A stretch of 64,000 nucleotides of DNA from Mariaggregatimicrobium sp964498785 (GTDB lineage Bacteria > Zhuqueibacterota > Zhuqueibacteria > Thermofontimicrobiales > Thiofontviventaceae): positions 1 through 64,000 of the forward strand of contig CAZCJL010000026.1 in NCBI GenBank assembly GCA_964498785.1. Reading direction: 5' to 3'. The notes below the pieces were generated by a model, which saw only the letters and a program-made list of their open reading frames with translations, was not told the DNA's origin and did no database searches. Positions 26,204 to 35,749 of this stretch are shown here, piece by piece. The translations under genes were made by a program, and so were the position numbers. How positions within the stretch are numbered: position 1 is the first letter of the stretch; every line of letters starts with the position of its first letter.

Positions 26204-26377
26204 AAAAGCCATAACCACAGAGGCTCAAAGTACACAGAGCTTTTATTTTCAAAACGTCAGGCAAACAATAGTAACTCGAATTTTTCTTAACTCAGTTTGA
26301 AAAGTAATGTGAACACAAGTTATTGTTTCTCTGTGACCTCTGTGCTCCTGTGGCACGATTTGTGAATAATGCAGGTT
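26200..26377. repeat. MITE-like element, family 2, short copy
   Basis: About 178 bp from CTGAAAAAGCCATAACCACA to TTGTGAATAATGCAGG. It overlaps the permease stop codon by a few bases (stop at 26201-26203) and ends 9 bp before the next gene, so the element may supply that gene's 5' region. Confidence 0.75.
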
Positions 26378-26386
26378 AAAGAAAAA

Positions 26387-26947
26387 ATGAAAGCAAAAAT
26401 TTTGATTCTGGCTTCATTATTATTTATTGGGGGATGTAACAGGGATTCGATCAATAATCCGTTGATCGAAGGTGACAGAATTACTGCGACTTATAATTTT
26501 GGCAAAGTCGAATCCCTTGCGGCACAGTATTCCGATGGATTGCTACTGATGTCGATACAGAGTGAAAATTTGGATTATGATGGTTTCGCCAAAAAATGGT
26601 GTTTCAGATATTCGTCCGCCGGAATTGCAGTGGATTATTATTTCCATACATCTGCAAAAGAAGTGAACTACGACAGTATTTCCACAATGAAATTTGTCGG
26701 TTCCGGTTTTATTGTGCACCCGTGGGTTAATAGTGATAAGGCATTGAATATTGCCGAAAAAAATGGCGGGAAAGATTTTCGGCACGAAAACAGTCAATAC
26801 ATAATTGAAGCTTCTCTGGGGGAGCCAGTGGTGCCAAATCCGAGAGCCATCTGGTATGTTACATATCGCTCGAAAACAAATAGTACAAAAATTCTCTCAC
26901 TAAGTATCGATGCAAATTCCGGGGACGTAATATCAAAATATCCCTGA
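26387..26947 (+). CDS. Hypothetical lipoprotein with PepSY-like C-terminus
   Basis: A 186-residue protein starting MKAKILILASLLFIGGCNRD: signal peptide and lipobox (IGGC, Cys17). The ATG at 26387 is chosen because an upstream in-frame ATG (26369) lies inside the MITE-like repeat. The last 90 residues (DKALNIAEKNGG, then AIWYVTYRSKTNS and ILSLSIDANSGDVISKYP) resemble a PepSY-type fold, in which the final strand ends with a D-x-x-x-G-x-V pattern. No enzymatic motif is visible. It is followed after 39 bp by a small membrane protein gene. Confidence 0.65.
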   Translation: MKAKILILASLLFIGGCNRDSINNPLIEGDRITATYNFGKVESLAAQYSDGLLLMSIQSENLDYDGFAKKWCFRYSSAGIAVDYYFHTSAKEVNYDSISTMKFVGSGFIVHPWVNSDKALNIAEKNGGKDFRHENSQYIIEASLGEPVVPNPRAIWYVTYRSKTNSTKILSLSIDANSGDVISKYP

Positions 26948-26986
26948 GCTTAACGGATAATATTTATCAAACAGGATTCAATTAAA

Positions 26987-27196
26987 ATGAAAAAAATCTT
27001 TAAAATAATATCGCCTGTTATTTCGATTGTTTCGCTCGTGGTTATTCTTTTCTTTGCACTATCGGTTTTCGTGAATTCTGCGAGAATTGGCACGGAAAAA
27101 TTTGGAGAGTATCTTGTCTATACAAATATCGCATCACTGGTGTGGTTTATTTTTTCACCGTTTTGGTTGATTTCAAAAGATAAAGAAGTTTTATGA
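26987..27196 (+). CDS. Small two-helix membrane protein
   Basis: A 69-residue protein with two hydrophobic segments, about residues 9-31 (SPVISIVSLVVILFFALSVFV) and 45-62 (YTNIASLVWFIFSPFWLI), ending in a charged KDKEVL tail. No family is recognised. It may be co-transcribed with the lipoprotein upstream. The 219 bp that follow, up to 27415, contain no gene that can be supported. Confidence 0.5.
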   Translation: MKKIFKIISPVISIVSLVVILFFALSVFVNSARIGTEKFGEYLVYTNIASLVWFIFSPFWLISKDKEVL

Positions 27197-27415
27197 GATT
27201 AATGATACAGCTTTTGCACAGGCAACAGGTTTAAACACCAATTTCCGCATTAGAATCAGGAGTATGGACAAAACCTACAAACAAGTTTTTTTCCTGCTTG
27301 AAAATAGTATCGATCAAGCGTTTGTAACTGTAAGCCAATAAATAGATGGTGCTTATTAAGGACTGTCGCTCAAATATATGCAAAACTCAAAATCTAAAAA
27401 TATGTTGGGGTCAAA

Positions 27416-30400
27416 ATGAACCGAATCGTGACAGTATTTTTCGTTTTTAGTTTGCTCTTTTATGTCAATTCATTTTTACAGGCACAGGTATTTTTGCAGG
27501 ATGAAAGAACTGACGGCATCGTTTCCATGGAGGCGGAACATTACTCTCTTCACGTCCCTGCCGGCGATGATAGTCCATGGAATGAAATCGATGACGAACA
27601 GGCCTCCGGGGGTAAGGCCATGCAAACACCGAATAATGATATTTCCAACGCACGGGCCGGAGAAGGAGCACGACTCGATTATTATATTTATTTTTCACAA
27701 ACCGGCGATCATTATTTATGGATTCGGGGGTATGCGGAAACATGGAATGAGGATTCGTTTTATGCCGGGCTTGATGGGGAAACTCCGAAACTTTTTGCAC
27801 CGGAAATGCCCTGGGGGTGGAGCATTTATCGGAAATTTAAAATTAATGTGGCTACTACCGGTGTCCATACGTTAAATATTTACAGACGTGAGGATGGTTA
27901 CGTTCTTGATAAAATTCTGCTTACAACAAACAGTGAATTCACACCCACAGATATGGGACCCCCGGAAAGTTCCCAAATAGATATCAACTTAAAACCGACA
28001 ATTGATGACGTTCCGTGGGCCTATTCTTACATCATCGGTAGCGGAAATCAAACCATCACTTTTACGGGAATAACTGATGGCGACCAGGAGGACGAGCAAT
28101 TGTTGACAGCGACTGCTTTTCACGAACCTACCTCAGTTATTGACAATTTAACGGTTGGCGAAATTGATGCGAATGGTGCACTCGATCTCACGTTTGATGT
28201 GAGCGGGATCGGCTCGGTTGCCGTGGAACTGGTCATCAAAGATGACGGCGGTACAGAATATCAGGCAGTGGACAGCCTTGTCGTCAATTTTGATATTGTG
28301 GTTTATGATACATTCGAGGTGAGTTATACTGATGAATTTGACGGAGAATTAAACGCGTCAGCATCCACGGATTTTCAATTAAATCTTGAAAATGAGATGC
28401 TGCATATTCAAATGCACACCCAGGCAAAATGGCAGGGTGTTTCTTATGAGATCGGCAGACCGGTCAATATGGCGTTTCATCCGTTCATGAATCTGAAAAT
28501 CAAAACAGATGTACCGTTCGTATTGTCTGCTTACATCGTCGATGCAAATGATGCGAATATAATCCGTACTGCTAAAGTGTACGCGACTGAACATTTTGTC
28601 AACTATGTGTTCGATTTCAGCGATTATGCAGACAAAGGCGTTGACGCCTCACAAATTACGAATTTAATTTTTACGCCCAATGGCGCTTCCCGGGGATTGG
28701 ATGCAGACAACATCTATTTTGATGATTTAAAATTGGGCATTGCTGCGGAAAAATTAGCAAGCATTGGCGGCATCTCAGGTGTACGGGTGTATCAAAATTC
28801 CCAAAAAATCGATTTTCTGGTCACCGATCTGAAAAATACATCATTACTCGAGATAACCGGAGCGGACCAATTAATAACCGCTGTGAACGTTTCACCCATA
28901 GAGAACGGACTGGCGACAGTTCAATTTGATTGCCAGCCGGACAGCACCGGCAGCGACTCGCTGGTGCTGACTGCAAAAGGTGCACCGGGATATGTCGACA
29001 ATTCGGTGTATATGCCGCTGGAAGTCGAAGGCAATTATCAACCGGTAATTCAGGCTGTAGAAAATCAGAGCGCAGCGGTAGGACAGTGGCATGATATTCA
29101 TCTGGCCGGAATCGGCGATGGCAATAAGTCCGTGGAACAGCCGCTCACCATTACAGCGAACAGTGACAATCAAAATGCGCTGCCCGATTCTAATATCACG
29201 ATCCAACACCCGGCAGGACAAACAACGGCGTTATTATCATATTTACCGTTGAATCCGCAAAACGATATTCAGTTGTCTGTTACTGTAAACGATGGCGAAC
29301 CGGTCAATAACGAAACTACGATTTCATTCTCAATTGATGCTTTTGCAGATTTTAATAATCCACCCACCATTAATACTGTACCCAATCAAGATGTGTTAGT
29401 TGGTGCCGGTAAACAATCCGTGCTCTTAACTGGTATTAGTGACGGCGGCGCAGCAGAGCAAATTTTAACGTTTCGTTTGCTTAGCAGTGAGGATTTGGTC
29501 GTTCCTAACGCAGATCTGTCTGTGGAATATTCGCAGGGAGACAGCACGGCAGTACTGAATTTCTCTCCCGGTCAGCCCGGAAAATCGAAAATAACGGTCA
29601 CTGTTATAGACGATGGCGGCATGGAAGGAAATAACGGAGATCAGCAAGCAGTAATCGAATTTTTTATAAATGTTAGAGTCAAACCGTCCGCTGGCTATGA
29701 AATTCCGTTTACGAATTATGAGGCAGATAAATGGCGCGTCTGGTCGGTGGAAACCGATGGTCGCACGATGTTTACTTCATACACGGACACGGATTCCGGA
29801 AAGGCGCTGACATTCGATTGCCGCGACAAATGGATCTGGAACGGCGTCTGGTTTGGATTTGATCCGGTTGATGTGCGGGAGCATCCCTATTTCAGCATGG
29901 AAGTGAAAGTCGAATGTCCAATGTATTTCTGGATGTGGTTCTATGACCCGGATACGGCGTATACCGGAAGTACAGTGGGTAAGCGGAATACGAATTATAA
30001 TATTCCGGACATGGCAAAACGAGTGAGTTCCGGACAATGGACTCTGATTTCATTTGATTTCAGCAATTTGGGTTTAAAGGACGGAACGGGCACTCCGCTA
30101 TGGGCAGATCAAATTGTGGCGGTATTGCTCAATTTTCATCATGTGTTTTATTCAAATGAAGGCACGCCAAATTACAACGGAACCGTGATGATCCGTAATT
30201 TAAAAATCGGAGACAGAGCAAAGGGGATTGCCGAAAAACAGCCAGTTGCCACTATCGACCCGATTGCAGATCAGGTTAACTTTGAAAATCAGGGAGTGCA
30301 GCATCTTGAATTAAGCGGCATTTCCGATGGCGATAAAGGGGAAGTTATACCAACGGTTACGGCAGTGAGCAATAATCCTGACTTCATTTCCGATCCCGCA

Positions 30401-32125
30401 GTTAGTCCGGTCAATCCCGACGGCGCGGCGCAATTAACGTATCAGCAGGGAGAAGGAACCGGCAGCGCACAGATTACTATCACCGTAAGTGCCAGAGGCT
30501 CGCAAGATAAAGTCATCACATTCTATATTCAGGTGATCAGCGGTGAAACGGAATATGTCGTGCAAATTAACCGAGATAGTACGTTCCAGACGATTCGCGG
30601 TTTCGGGACGTTTAGCAACAGCGAGGAATATATTGACCTTTATGCCCGTGATCTTGGGGCGTCGGCGATGCGGCTGGGATTGATCGGCAATCAGATCGAG
30701 CCGGTAAATGACAATAATGATCCGAATGTTCTTGATTTAAACGCATTTAATTACAGCGCTTTTGATTTTAATTATTACCGTAAATTAAAACAAGCCGGCG
30801 TGGAGACGTTTATTCTTACCTCTTGGTCCCCGCCCGCGTGGATGAAGCGCAACTTGACACTGGATTATTTTACCGCACAGGCGGTTCGCTGGGAAGATAC
30901 GGATAATGTACTGGAACCTTACTATTATGATGAATTCGCAGAAAGCATGGTCGCTGCGGTCAAAATGTTCAAAGATCAGGCGGGGATTGATTTGTACGCA
31001 ATTGGTCCGCAAAACGAACCAGCATTTAACGAACCCTATCCTTCGGCGATTCTCAGTCCGAAGCGTTTTGCAGAATTAATCGCTATTATCGGCGCGCGAT
31101 TCGAGCGCGAGGGGATCAATACCAAAATTTACATGCCGGAACAAGTGTTCTCACAGGGACATTACCCGATGCAACATTATATCGATCTTATGCAGGCCAA
31201 TCCTAACGCGTATAAATACACGGACATTATTGCCACGCACGGCTATGATACCGATGGTATCGGAGAACAGCAGCCGGATTATTCGGATTGGCAGATAATG
31301 TGGAAAAATGCGCATGAAGGCGATTATCCCAAAGAAGTGTGGATGACAGAGACATTTCCCGAATATCAAAACTGGAATAGCGCGCTGTCACTGGCAGGCG
31401 CGATTCACGGTGCATTGTGGGCTGGAAATGTCAGCTTATGGACGCTTTGGAATATCGACGGAACTCTTATTGAGAGCGGTGAACCCACGGCAAGTTATTA
31501 TACATCCAAAAATTATTATAAATACATTCGTCCCGGTGCAAATCGGATAAAGGCGGATGTAAATCATCAGGATTTACTCGTTACTGCGTTCGATCATAAA
31601 GATCATAAACGAGTGACTGTGGTTATCATTCATAAAGGATCGGCGGCAAAAAGTATAGTATTGGAAGGCAGCAGTTTGCCCCCATCATTTGAGATTTATA
31701 ACACAGCAAAAAACCGGAATTTTGAATTTGTCGGCACGACAAATGGAGCCAAGCCAGTGGCGCTGCCGGCAAAAAGCGTGACGACTCTCTTTGGCATTTA
31801 TGAGAGTGATATTGCAGTGGCGGACGACACAGATTCCGAAATCCCGGTTACCTACCGGCTGTTCCAGAATTATCCGAATCCGTTCAATCCGGCGACGACT
31901 ATTGAATTTCAAATCCCGGAAGCAGCGCAGGTACACATTCGCATTTATGATATTCTCGGTCGGGAGGTGCGAAATTTCGTGCATGAACATTTTCCTGCCG
32001 GAATCCATCGCATTCACTGGGATGGAAAAAACAGCGCCGGAATGACTGTTGCCAGCGGTGTGTATTTGTATCGGTTCCGGGCGAACAATTTTGTGTCTGT
32101 GAAAAAGAGTGTGTTGATTCGATAA
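27416..32125 (+). CDS. Multidomain secreted GH30 glycoside hydrolase with cadherin-like repeats and sorting domain
   Basis: A 1,569-residue exported enzyme. Order: signal peptide (1-24); CBM6/35-like beta-sandwich (about 30-180, ending YVLDKILLTTN); four cadherin/dystroglycan-like repeats (about 188-295, 540-640, 647-755, 942-1043), each with a G-I-x-D-G turn; two related carbohydrate-binding-like beta-sandwiches (about 303-445 and 760-935, sharing W-x-G-V-x-F/Y and HP); a GH30 barrel (about 1046-1455); and an FCB C-terminal sorting module with YPNPFNPATT (from 1486). The GH30 acid/base is Glu1201 in GPQNEP and the nucleophile Glu1312 in WMTETFPE. GH30 includes endoxylanases, glucuronoxylanases, beta-1,6-galactanases and glucosidases; which activity applies cannot be read. 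It is likely to act at the cell surface on the polymer. Confidence 0.88.
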   Translation: MNRIVTVFFVFSLLFYVNSFLQAQVFLQDERTDGIVSMEAEHYSLHVPAGDDSPWNEIDDEQASGGKAMQTPNNDISNARAGEGARLDYYIYFSQTGDHYLWIRGYAETWNEDSFYAGLDGETPKLFAPEMPWGWSIYRKFKINVATTGVHTLNIYRREDGYVLDKILLTTNSEFTPTDMGPPESSQIDINLKPTIDDVPWAYSYIIGSGNQTITFTGITDGDQEDEQLLTATAFHEPTSVIDNLTVGEIDANGALDLTFDVSGIGSVAVELVIKDDGGTEYQAVDSLVVNFDIVVYDTFEVSYTDEFDGELNASASTDFQLNLENEMLHIQMHTQAKWQGVSYEIGRPVNMAFHPFMNLKIKTDVPFVLSAYIVDANDANIIRTAKVYATEHFVNYVFDFSDYADKGVDASQITNLIFTPNGASRGLDADNIYFDDLKLGIAAEKLASIGGISGVRVYQNSQKIDFLVTDLKNTSLLEITGADQLITAVNVSPIENGLATVQFDCQPDSTGSDSLVLTAKGAPGYVDNSVYMPLEVEGNYQPVIQAVENQSAAVGQWHDIHLAGIGDGNKSVEQPLTITANSDNQNALPDSNITIQHPAGQTTALLSYLPLNPQNDIQLSVTVNDGEPVNNETTISFSIDAFADFNNPPTINTVPNQDVLVGAGKQSVLLTGISDGGAAEQILTFRLLSSEDLVVPNADLSVEYSQGDSTAVLNFSPGQPGKSKITVTVIDDGGMEGNNGDQQAVIEFFINVRVKPSAGYEIPFTNYEADKWRVWSVETDGRTMFTSYTDTDSGKALTFDCRDKWIWNGVWFGFDPVDVREHPYFSMEVKVECPMYFWMWFYDPDTAYTGSTVGKRNTNYNIPDMAKRVSSGQWTLISFDFSNLGLKDGTGTPLWADQIVAVLLNFHHVFYSNEGTPNYNGTVMIRNLKIGDRAKGIAEKQPVATIDPIADQVNFENQGVQHLELSGISDGDKGEVIPTVTAVSNNPDFISDPAVSPVNPDGAAQLTYQQGEGTGSAQITITVSARGSQDKVITFYIQVISGETEYVVQINRDSTFQTIRGFGTFSNSEEYIDLYARDLGASAMRLGLIGNQIEPVNDNNDPNVLDLNAFNYSAFDFNYYRKLKQAGVETFILTSWSPPAWMKRNLTLDYFTAQAVRWEDTDNVLEPYYYDEFAESMVAAVKMFKDQAGIDLYAIGPQNEPAFNEPYPSAILSPKRFAELIAIIGARFEREGINTKIYMPEQVFSQGHYPMQHYIDLMQANPNAYKYTDIIATHGYDTDGIGEQQPDYSDWQIMWKNAHEGDYPKEVWMTETFPEYQNWNSALSLAGAIHGALWAGNVSLWTLWNIDGTLIESGEPTASYYTSKNYYKYIRPGANRIKADVNHQDLLVTAFDHKDHKRVTVVIIHKGSAAKSIVLEGSSLPPSFEIYNTAKNRNFEFVGTTNGAKPVALPAKSVTTLFGIYESDIAVADDTDSEIPVTYRLFQNYPNPFNPATTIEFQIPEAAQVHIRIYDILGREVRNFVHEHFPAGIHRIHWDGKNSAGMTVASGVYLYRFRANNFVSVKKSVLIR

Positions 32126-32136
32126 ACGTGCGAATC

Positions 32137-32169
32137 AGATTTCCGAAGTCTTGGAGACTTCGGAAATCT
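32137..32169. repeat. Palindrome of the TTTCCGAAAT family after the GH30 gene
   Basis: AGATTTCCGAAGTCT, TGG, AGACTTCGGAAATCT: a perfect 15-bp inverted repeat starting 12 bp after the stop codon, followed by TTAG. It probably forms the 3' end hairpin of the GH30 transcript. Confidence 0.65.
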
Positions 32170-32214
32170 TTAGTATTGAAACTATTTATTCATGTCATAA
32201 AGAAGGAGTCCTCA

Positions 32215-34245
32215 ATGACTTTTCAAAACAATCACCATCGGAAAGAAAAGATCAAACGGTTCTTAATGCAAATAGGTTTTTCGTTTCTGGGCATTGCCTC
32301 GATAATCTGGTTTTTAATTCGGGTTATTCCTAAACCAAGCCGCGCCGGCTATCCCTGCATGAAGGTCGCGACGCCGATAGCGTCTTCATTTGTTGCCTAT
32401 TTACTGGGAATACTGGCTTCGGTGGCAGCATTTAAAAAAGCCCGCAAAAGTTTTGAGGAAGCCCGGTACTCGTTAATGACAGTGTTTATCATTCTTGCTT
32501 TTTTGGCAGGTGTGTGGACGATCACGCAATATGATTCACCGGCATCTGCTATCGCTATCAAGGAAAATCATCCTGCAAATCAGCCCATGGGAGAGGGATT
32601 AGGAGTGATTCCCGGACGAGTAGTGTGGGTTTATGACGCTGATGCAACGAATGAAAGTTGCACTGGTTTCAAGTTTAATGACCATATCATCAATGAGTGG
32701 GATAATTACTGGTTTCAGGACAAAAATAACTCACAACCAGTGGTCGATCGTATGGTTGAAGAGGCTGTGCTGAAATTAACAGATGCCGAAACGAATCAGG
32801 AATCATGGGAAATGATTTTTAAAAAATTTAATGAAAGAAAGGGCAAAGGTGCAGTAAATTACACACCGGGCGAGATCATTTTCATTAAAACCAATGCGAC
32901 TTCTGCCTGGGGTGAACCAGGTTACTGGGGCATGTATGAAACCGATCTGTCAAAGGTCGAGTCCTGGCGCCCGGATATCGCAGAGACGAATCCGTATGTG
33001 GTGCTGGCATTATTGAAGCAATTAGTGAACGAAGCCGGAGTGAGACAGGAGGATATCTTTGTTGGTGATCCCATGAAACAAGTCTATAAATCATTTTATG
33101 AAATGATGGTTGCTATATTTCCGAATGTAAATTACCTGGGGAATGATGTGTTGCCGAATTATGCCAATGTGGATATTGTTTCATTAGGCCGGACTCCGGT
33201 AGCAATGGGAACCGGGGATGTGATTTTTTATTCGGATAATCAGACAGTGATGTCCGTGGAATCTGACAAATTGTACACGATTATTGAAGATGCGGACTAC
33301 ATGATCAATGTACCGACATTAAAGGCGCATGCCAGAGCTGGTATCACCCTGGCCGCGAAAAATCATTTTGGCTCTCATACTCGTAAAGACGCCGAGCATT
33401 TGCATCCGGGACTGGTTTCTAAGGATGGTACAAATGATCAACCAGAGAGAACAGAATATGGCATGTACCGGATTCAAACGGAAATTATGTCACATAAAAT
33501 GCTGGGATTGAATACGATACTGGTTCTGGTAGATGGTCTGTATCCTTCGGATGAGGCGACAACCTCACCGGAAAAATGGAATATGGAGCCGTTTAACGGG
33601 GATTGGGCGTCATCGATTTTTCTTTCAATGGATCAGGTGGCAATCGAGTCTGTTTGTTTTGATTTTCTGCGAACCGAATACAATGGCGTTACTGTGGGTG
33701 AATGCCGGCCAAACTGGGGCGCAGTGGATGACTATCTGCATCAGGCAGCGGATTCATCAACATGGCCCGAGGGCATTATTTATGATCCGGATAATGACGG
33801 CATTGTGTATGCCAGCATTGGTGTGCATGAGCACTGGAACAATTCCACAGATAAACAATATTCCCGGAATCTCGGCGTTGAAGAAGGTATCGAACTGGTG
33901 ACTGTATTTGGTCCGCTGACCAATGTGAAACAACGCGAGCCAACAGCAGTCCGGCGCACTTTTGAATTGGAACAAAACTATCCGAATCCGTTCAACGCGT
34001 CGACGATGATTCGCTATAATATTGCACAGGACTCGGAGGTCAGGTTGGAAGTTTTCAATATTCTTGGCGAAAGTGTAAGTACGCTGGTTCATGAAAAGCA
34101 ACACGCCGGAACGCATACGATTCAGTGGCACGGAACAGACCTTAGCGGGCAGGGTGTCCCGTCTGGCAATTATACATATAAATTGTCGGTTTCTAACGGA
34201 GCAGGTATGATGACCGATTTCAAGCAGATGACATTTCTAAAATAG
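32215..34245 (+). CDS. DUF362-domain membrane protein with C-terminal sorting module
   Basis: A 676-residue protein. Start chosen at ATG 32215 after AAGAAGGAGTCCTC; an upstream TTG would extend into the preceding palindrome. Residues 15-120 hold about three hydrophobic segments (IGFSFLGIASIIWFLIRVIP, SFVAYLLGILASVAAF, TVFIILAFLAGVWTI). The central 430 residues match DUF362: RVVWVYDADATNES, FIKTNAT, LKQLVNEAGVRQEDIFVGDP, MINVPTLKAHARAGITLAAKNHFG and VLVDGLYPSDEATT. DUF362 is found in proteins of unknown activity, some with iron-sulfur clusters; no ferredoxin-type Cys motif is visible here. The C-terminal 95 residues are an FCB sorting-like domain (NYPNPFNASTMIRYNI). Membrane anchoring plus a sorting tail is an unusual combination. 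Confidence 0.8.
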   Translation: MTFQNNHHRKEKIKRFLMQIGFSFLGIASIIWFLIRVIPKPSRAGYPCMKVATPIASSFVAYLLGILASVAAFKKARKSFEEARYSLMTVFIILAFLAGVWTITQYDSPASAIAIKENHPANQPMGEGLGVIPGRVVWVYDADATNESCTGFKFNDHIINEWDNYWFQDKNNSQPVVDRMVEEAVLKLTDAETNQESWEMIFKKFNERKGKGAVNYTPGEIIFIKTNATSAWGEPGYWGMYETDLSKVESWRPDIAETNPYVVLALLKQLVNEAGVRQEDIFVGDPMKQVYKSFYEMMVAIFPNVNYLGNDVLPNYANVDIVSLGRTPVAMGTGDVIFYSDNQTVMSVESDKLYTIIEDADYMINVPTLKAHARAGITLAAKNHFGSHTRKDAEHLHPGLVSKDGTNDQPERTEYGMYRIQTEIMSHKMLGLNTILVLVDGLYPSDEATTSPEKWNMEPFNGDWASSIFLSMDQVAIESVCFDFLRTEYNGVTVGECRPNWGAVDDYLHQAADSSTWPEGIIYDPDNDGIVYASIGVHEHWNNSTDKQYSRNLGVEEGIELVTVFGPLTNVKQREPTAVRRTFELEQNYPNPFNASTMIRYNIAQDSEVRLEVFNILGESVSTLVHEKQHAGTHTIQWHGTDLSGQGVPSGNYTYKLSVSNGAGMMTDFKQMTFLK

Positions 34246-34269
34246 AATTATGGCCTTTAAAAAACAAAT

Positions 34270-34307
34270 GAGCACGAAGTAAGTTTTTCACTTTGTGCTC
34301 TTTATTT
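34270..34307 (+). terminator. Rho-independent terminator after the DUF362 gene
   Basis: GAGCACGAAGT, loop AAGTTTTTC, ACTTTGTGCTC, then TTTATTT. An 11-bp stem with one G-T pair, 24 bp after the stop codon. Confidence 0.8.
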
Positions 34308-34373
34308 GATCTTTGATAAGGTCTCTGATTTGATAATATCATGCTGAAATATCATCTCAAATGAAGGTAGAAA

Positions 34374-35705
34374 ATGAAAATGTACAAAATCCGAATTCTG
34401 GTTCTGATCTTAGTGATAATAATTTCTGCGCGCATCTTATTTTCGCAATCCTGGCAATATATGACATCGACAAACAGTGAACTGCCTGGTGATACTGTAA
34501 ATTCGATATTAATTGATAAAAGCGGGGTCAAGTGGTTTGGCACGACGAATGGCATCGCAAGTTATAATGGCACTGACTGGCGAACATATAAAACCGAGAA
34601 TAAGCTGCTTTCCAATTCGATTTCAGATATCATTTTCGAGGAGAGTGATTTTAATCCGGAAATTTGGGTGTCCAGTGACAGCGGTGTGCAGGTGATCAGC
34701 GTTTCATCAATTGATGCTGTCACTTTTGCCACTCCTTATCAAGTCGATAACAGAGACATTTTGTCGAATACCGTTTACGCAGCGACGATTGATACAGGGC
34801 ATGTCAAATGGTTTGGCACGGATAAAGGTGTGTCGCTGTTTACCGGCTCTGCATGGGCGCAAGCAACGGCAAATGACCTTCTGGAATCGAAAGAGGTGCT
34901 CTCGCTGGCAGCAGGACCGGATGGCGTTGTTTATAACGGCACCAGAGACGGCGGAGTTGCCCGTCTGGCTTTTAATGGTATCGATGTGGTGACGGCGGCA
35001 TCTGACATTACACAACCCTGGTCGCCCATTTTGTCGAATACGTTTCATGCGATTTATATCGATAGAGATGGAGTCCAGTGGTTTGGCACCGAAATGGGCG
35101 CTTATCGACATGAAGGAGAAGATTCGAAAATGAAGTGGCGGGTTTTTGTTGAATCAGAAGGACTCGTTAATAATTTTGTGCAGGCAATCGCCGAAGATTC
35201 GTCGGGCAACATCTGGTTTGGTACAACGGGCGGGGCGTCATGCCTCTGCGATGATGCGTTTATCAATTACACGACGGACGATGGATTGGCGAGCAATAAT
35301 ATTTTGAATATCGCTGTGGATGTCGATGGATCGGTCTGGTTCGCGACGGATCAGGGACTGTCGGTATTGTTTCTAAATCCAGCCGGTGTAAAAAGCGATT
35401 TTATCGCCAATGAATTTGTTATCGATGAACTAACGAATTATCCCAATCCATTCAATTCGGCGACCATGATCCGTTATGAGCTGGCATCTGCTGCCGATGT
35501 GCGCCTGACGGTTTATAATGTGCGCGGTCAAATTGTGGATATGATTATTGAGGAATTTCAGCAGGCCGGAGAACATTCGATCCGCTGGAACGGGACGATG
35601 GTTAATGGGCAGCCTGCGGCATCCGGATTGTATTTTTATGAGTTGAAGGTGCAAGCCGCGGGCGGCATGGTGGTGGAATCAAATAAAATGCTGTATTTGA
35701 GATAA
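34374..35705 (+). CDS. Secreted two-component-regulator-type propeller protein with sorting domain
   Basis: A 443-residue exported protein. The signal peptide (MKMYKIRILVLILVIIISAR, ending near LFSQS) is followed by at least six blades of the Reg_prop type: each has a segment like ILIDKSGVKWFGTTNGIASYNG, with W-F-G-T and a following G-(I/V/A)-(A/S). Repeats are at about residues 40-70, 125-155, 165-195, 215-245, 265-290 and 305-330. The last 85 residues are an FCB-type sorting module (YPNPFNSATMIRYEL...GLYFYELKVQ). In hybrid two-component sensors of Bacteroidota such propellers detect sugars; here there is no membrane or kinase domain, so it may act as a surface binding protein. It lies between a terminator and the sulfatase gene. 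Confidence 0.8.
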   Translation: MKMYKIRILVLILVIIISARILFSQSWQYMTSTNSELPGDTVNSILIDKSGVKWFGTTNGIASYNGTDWRTYKTENKLLSNSISDIIFEESDFNPEIWVSSDSGVQVISVSSIDAVTFATPYQVDNRDILSNTVYAATIDTGHVKWFGTDKGVSLFTGSAWAQATANDLLESKEVLSLAAGPDGVVYNGTRDGGVARLAFNGIDVVTAASDITQPWSPILSNTFHAIYIDRDGVQWFGTEMGAYRHEGEDSKMKWRVFVESEGLVNNFVQAIAEDSSGNIWFGTTGGASCLCDDAFINYTTDDGLASNNILNIAVDVDGSVWFATDQGLSVLFLNPAGVKSDFIANEFVIDELTNYPNPFNSATMIRYELASAADVRLTVYNVRGQIVDMIIEEFQQAGEHSIRWNGTMVNGQPAASGLYFYELKVQAAGGMVVESNKMLYLR

Positions 35706-35749
35706 TGAGATTTCGAAAATATAAAGGGAATTAAAATAAAGAGGAAAAA

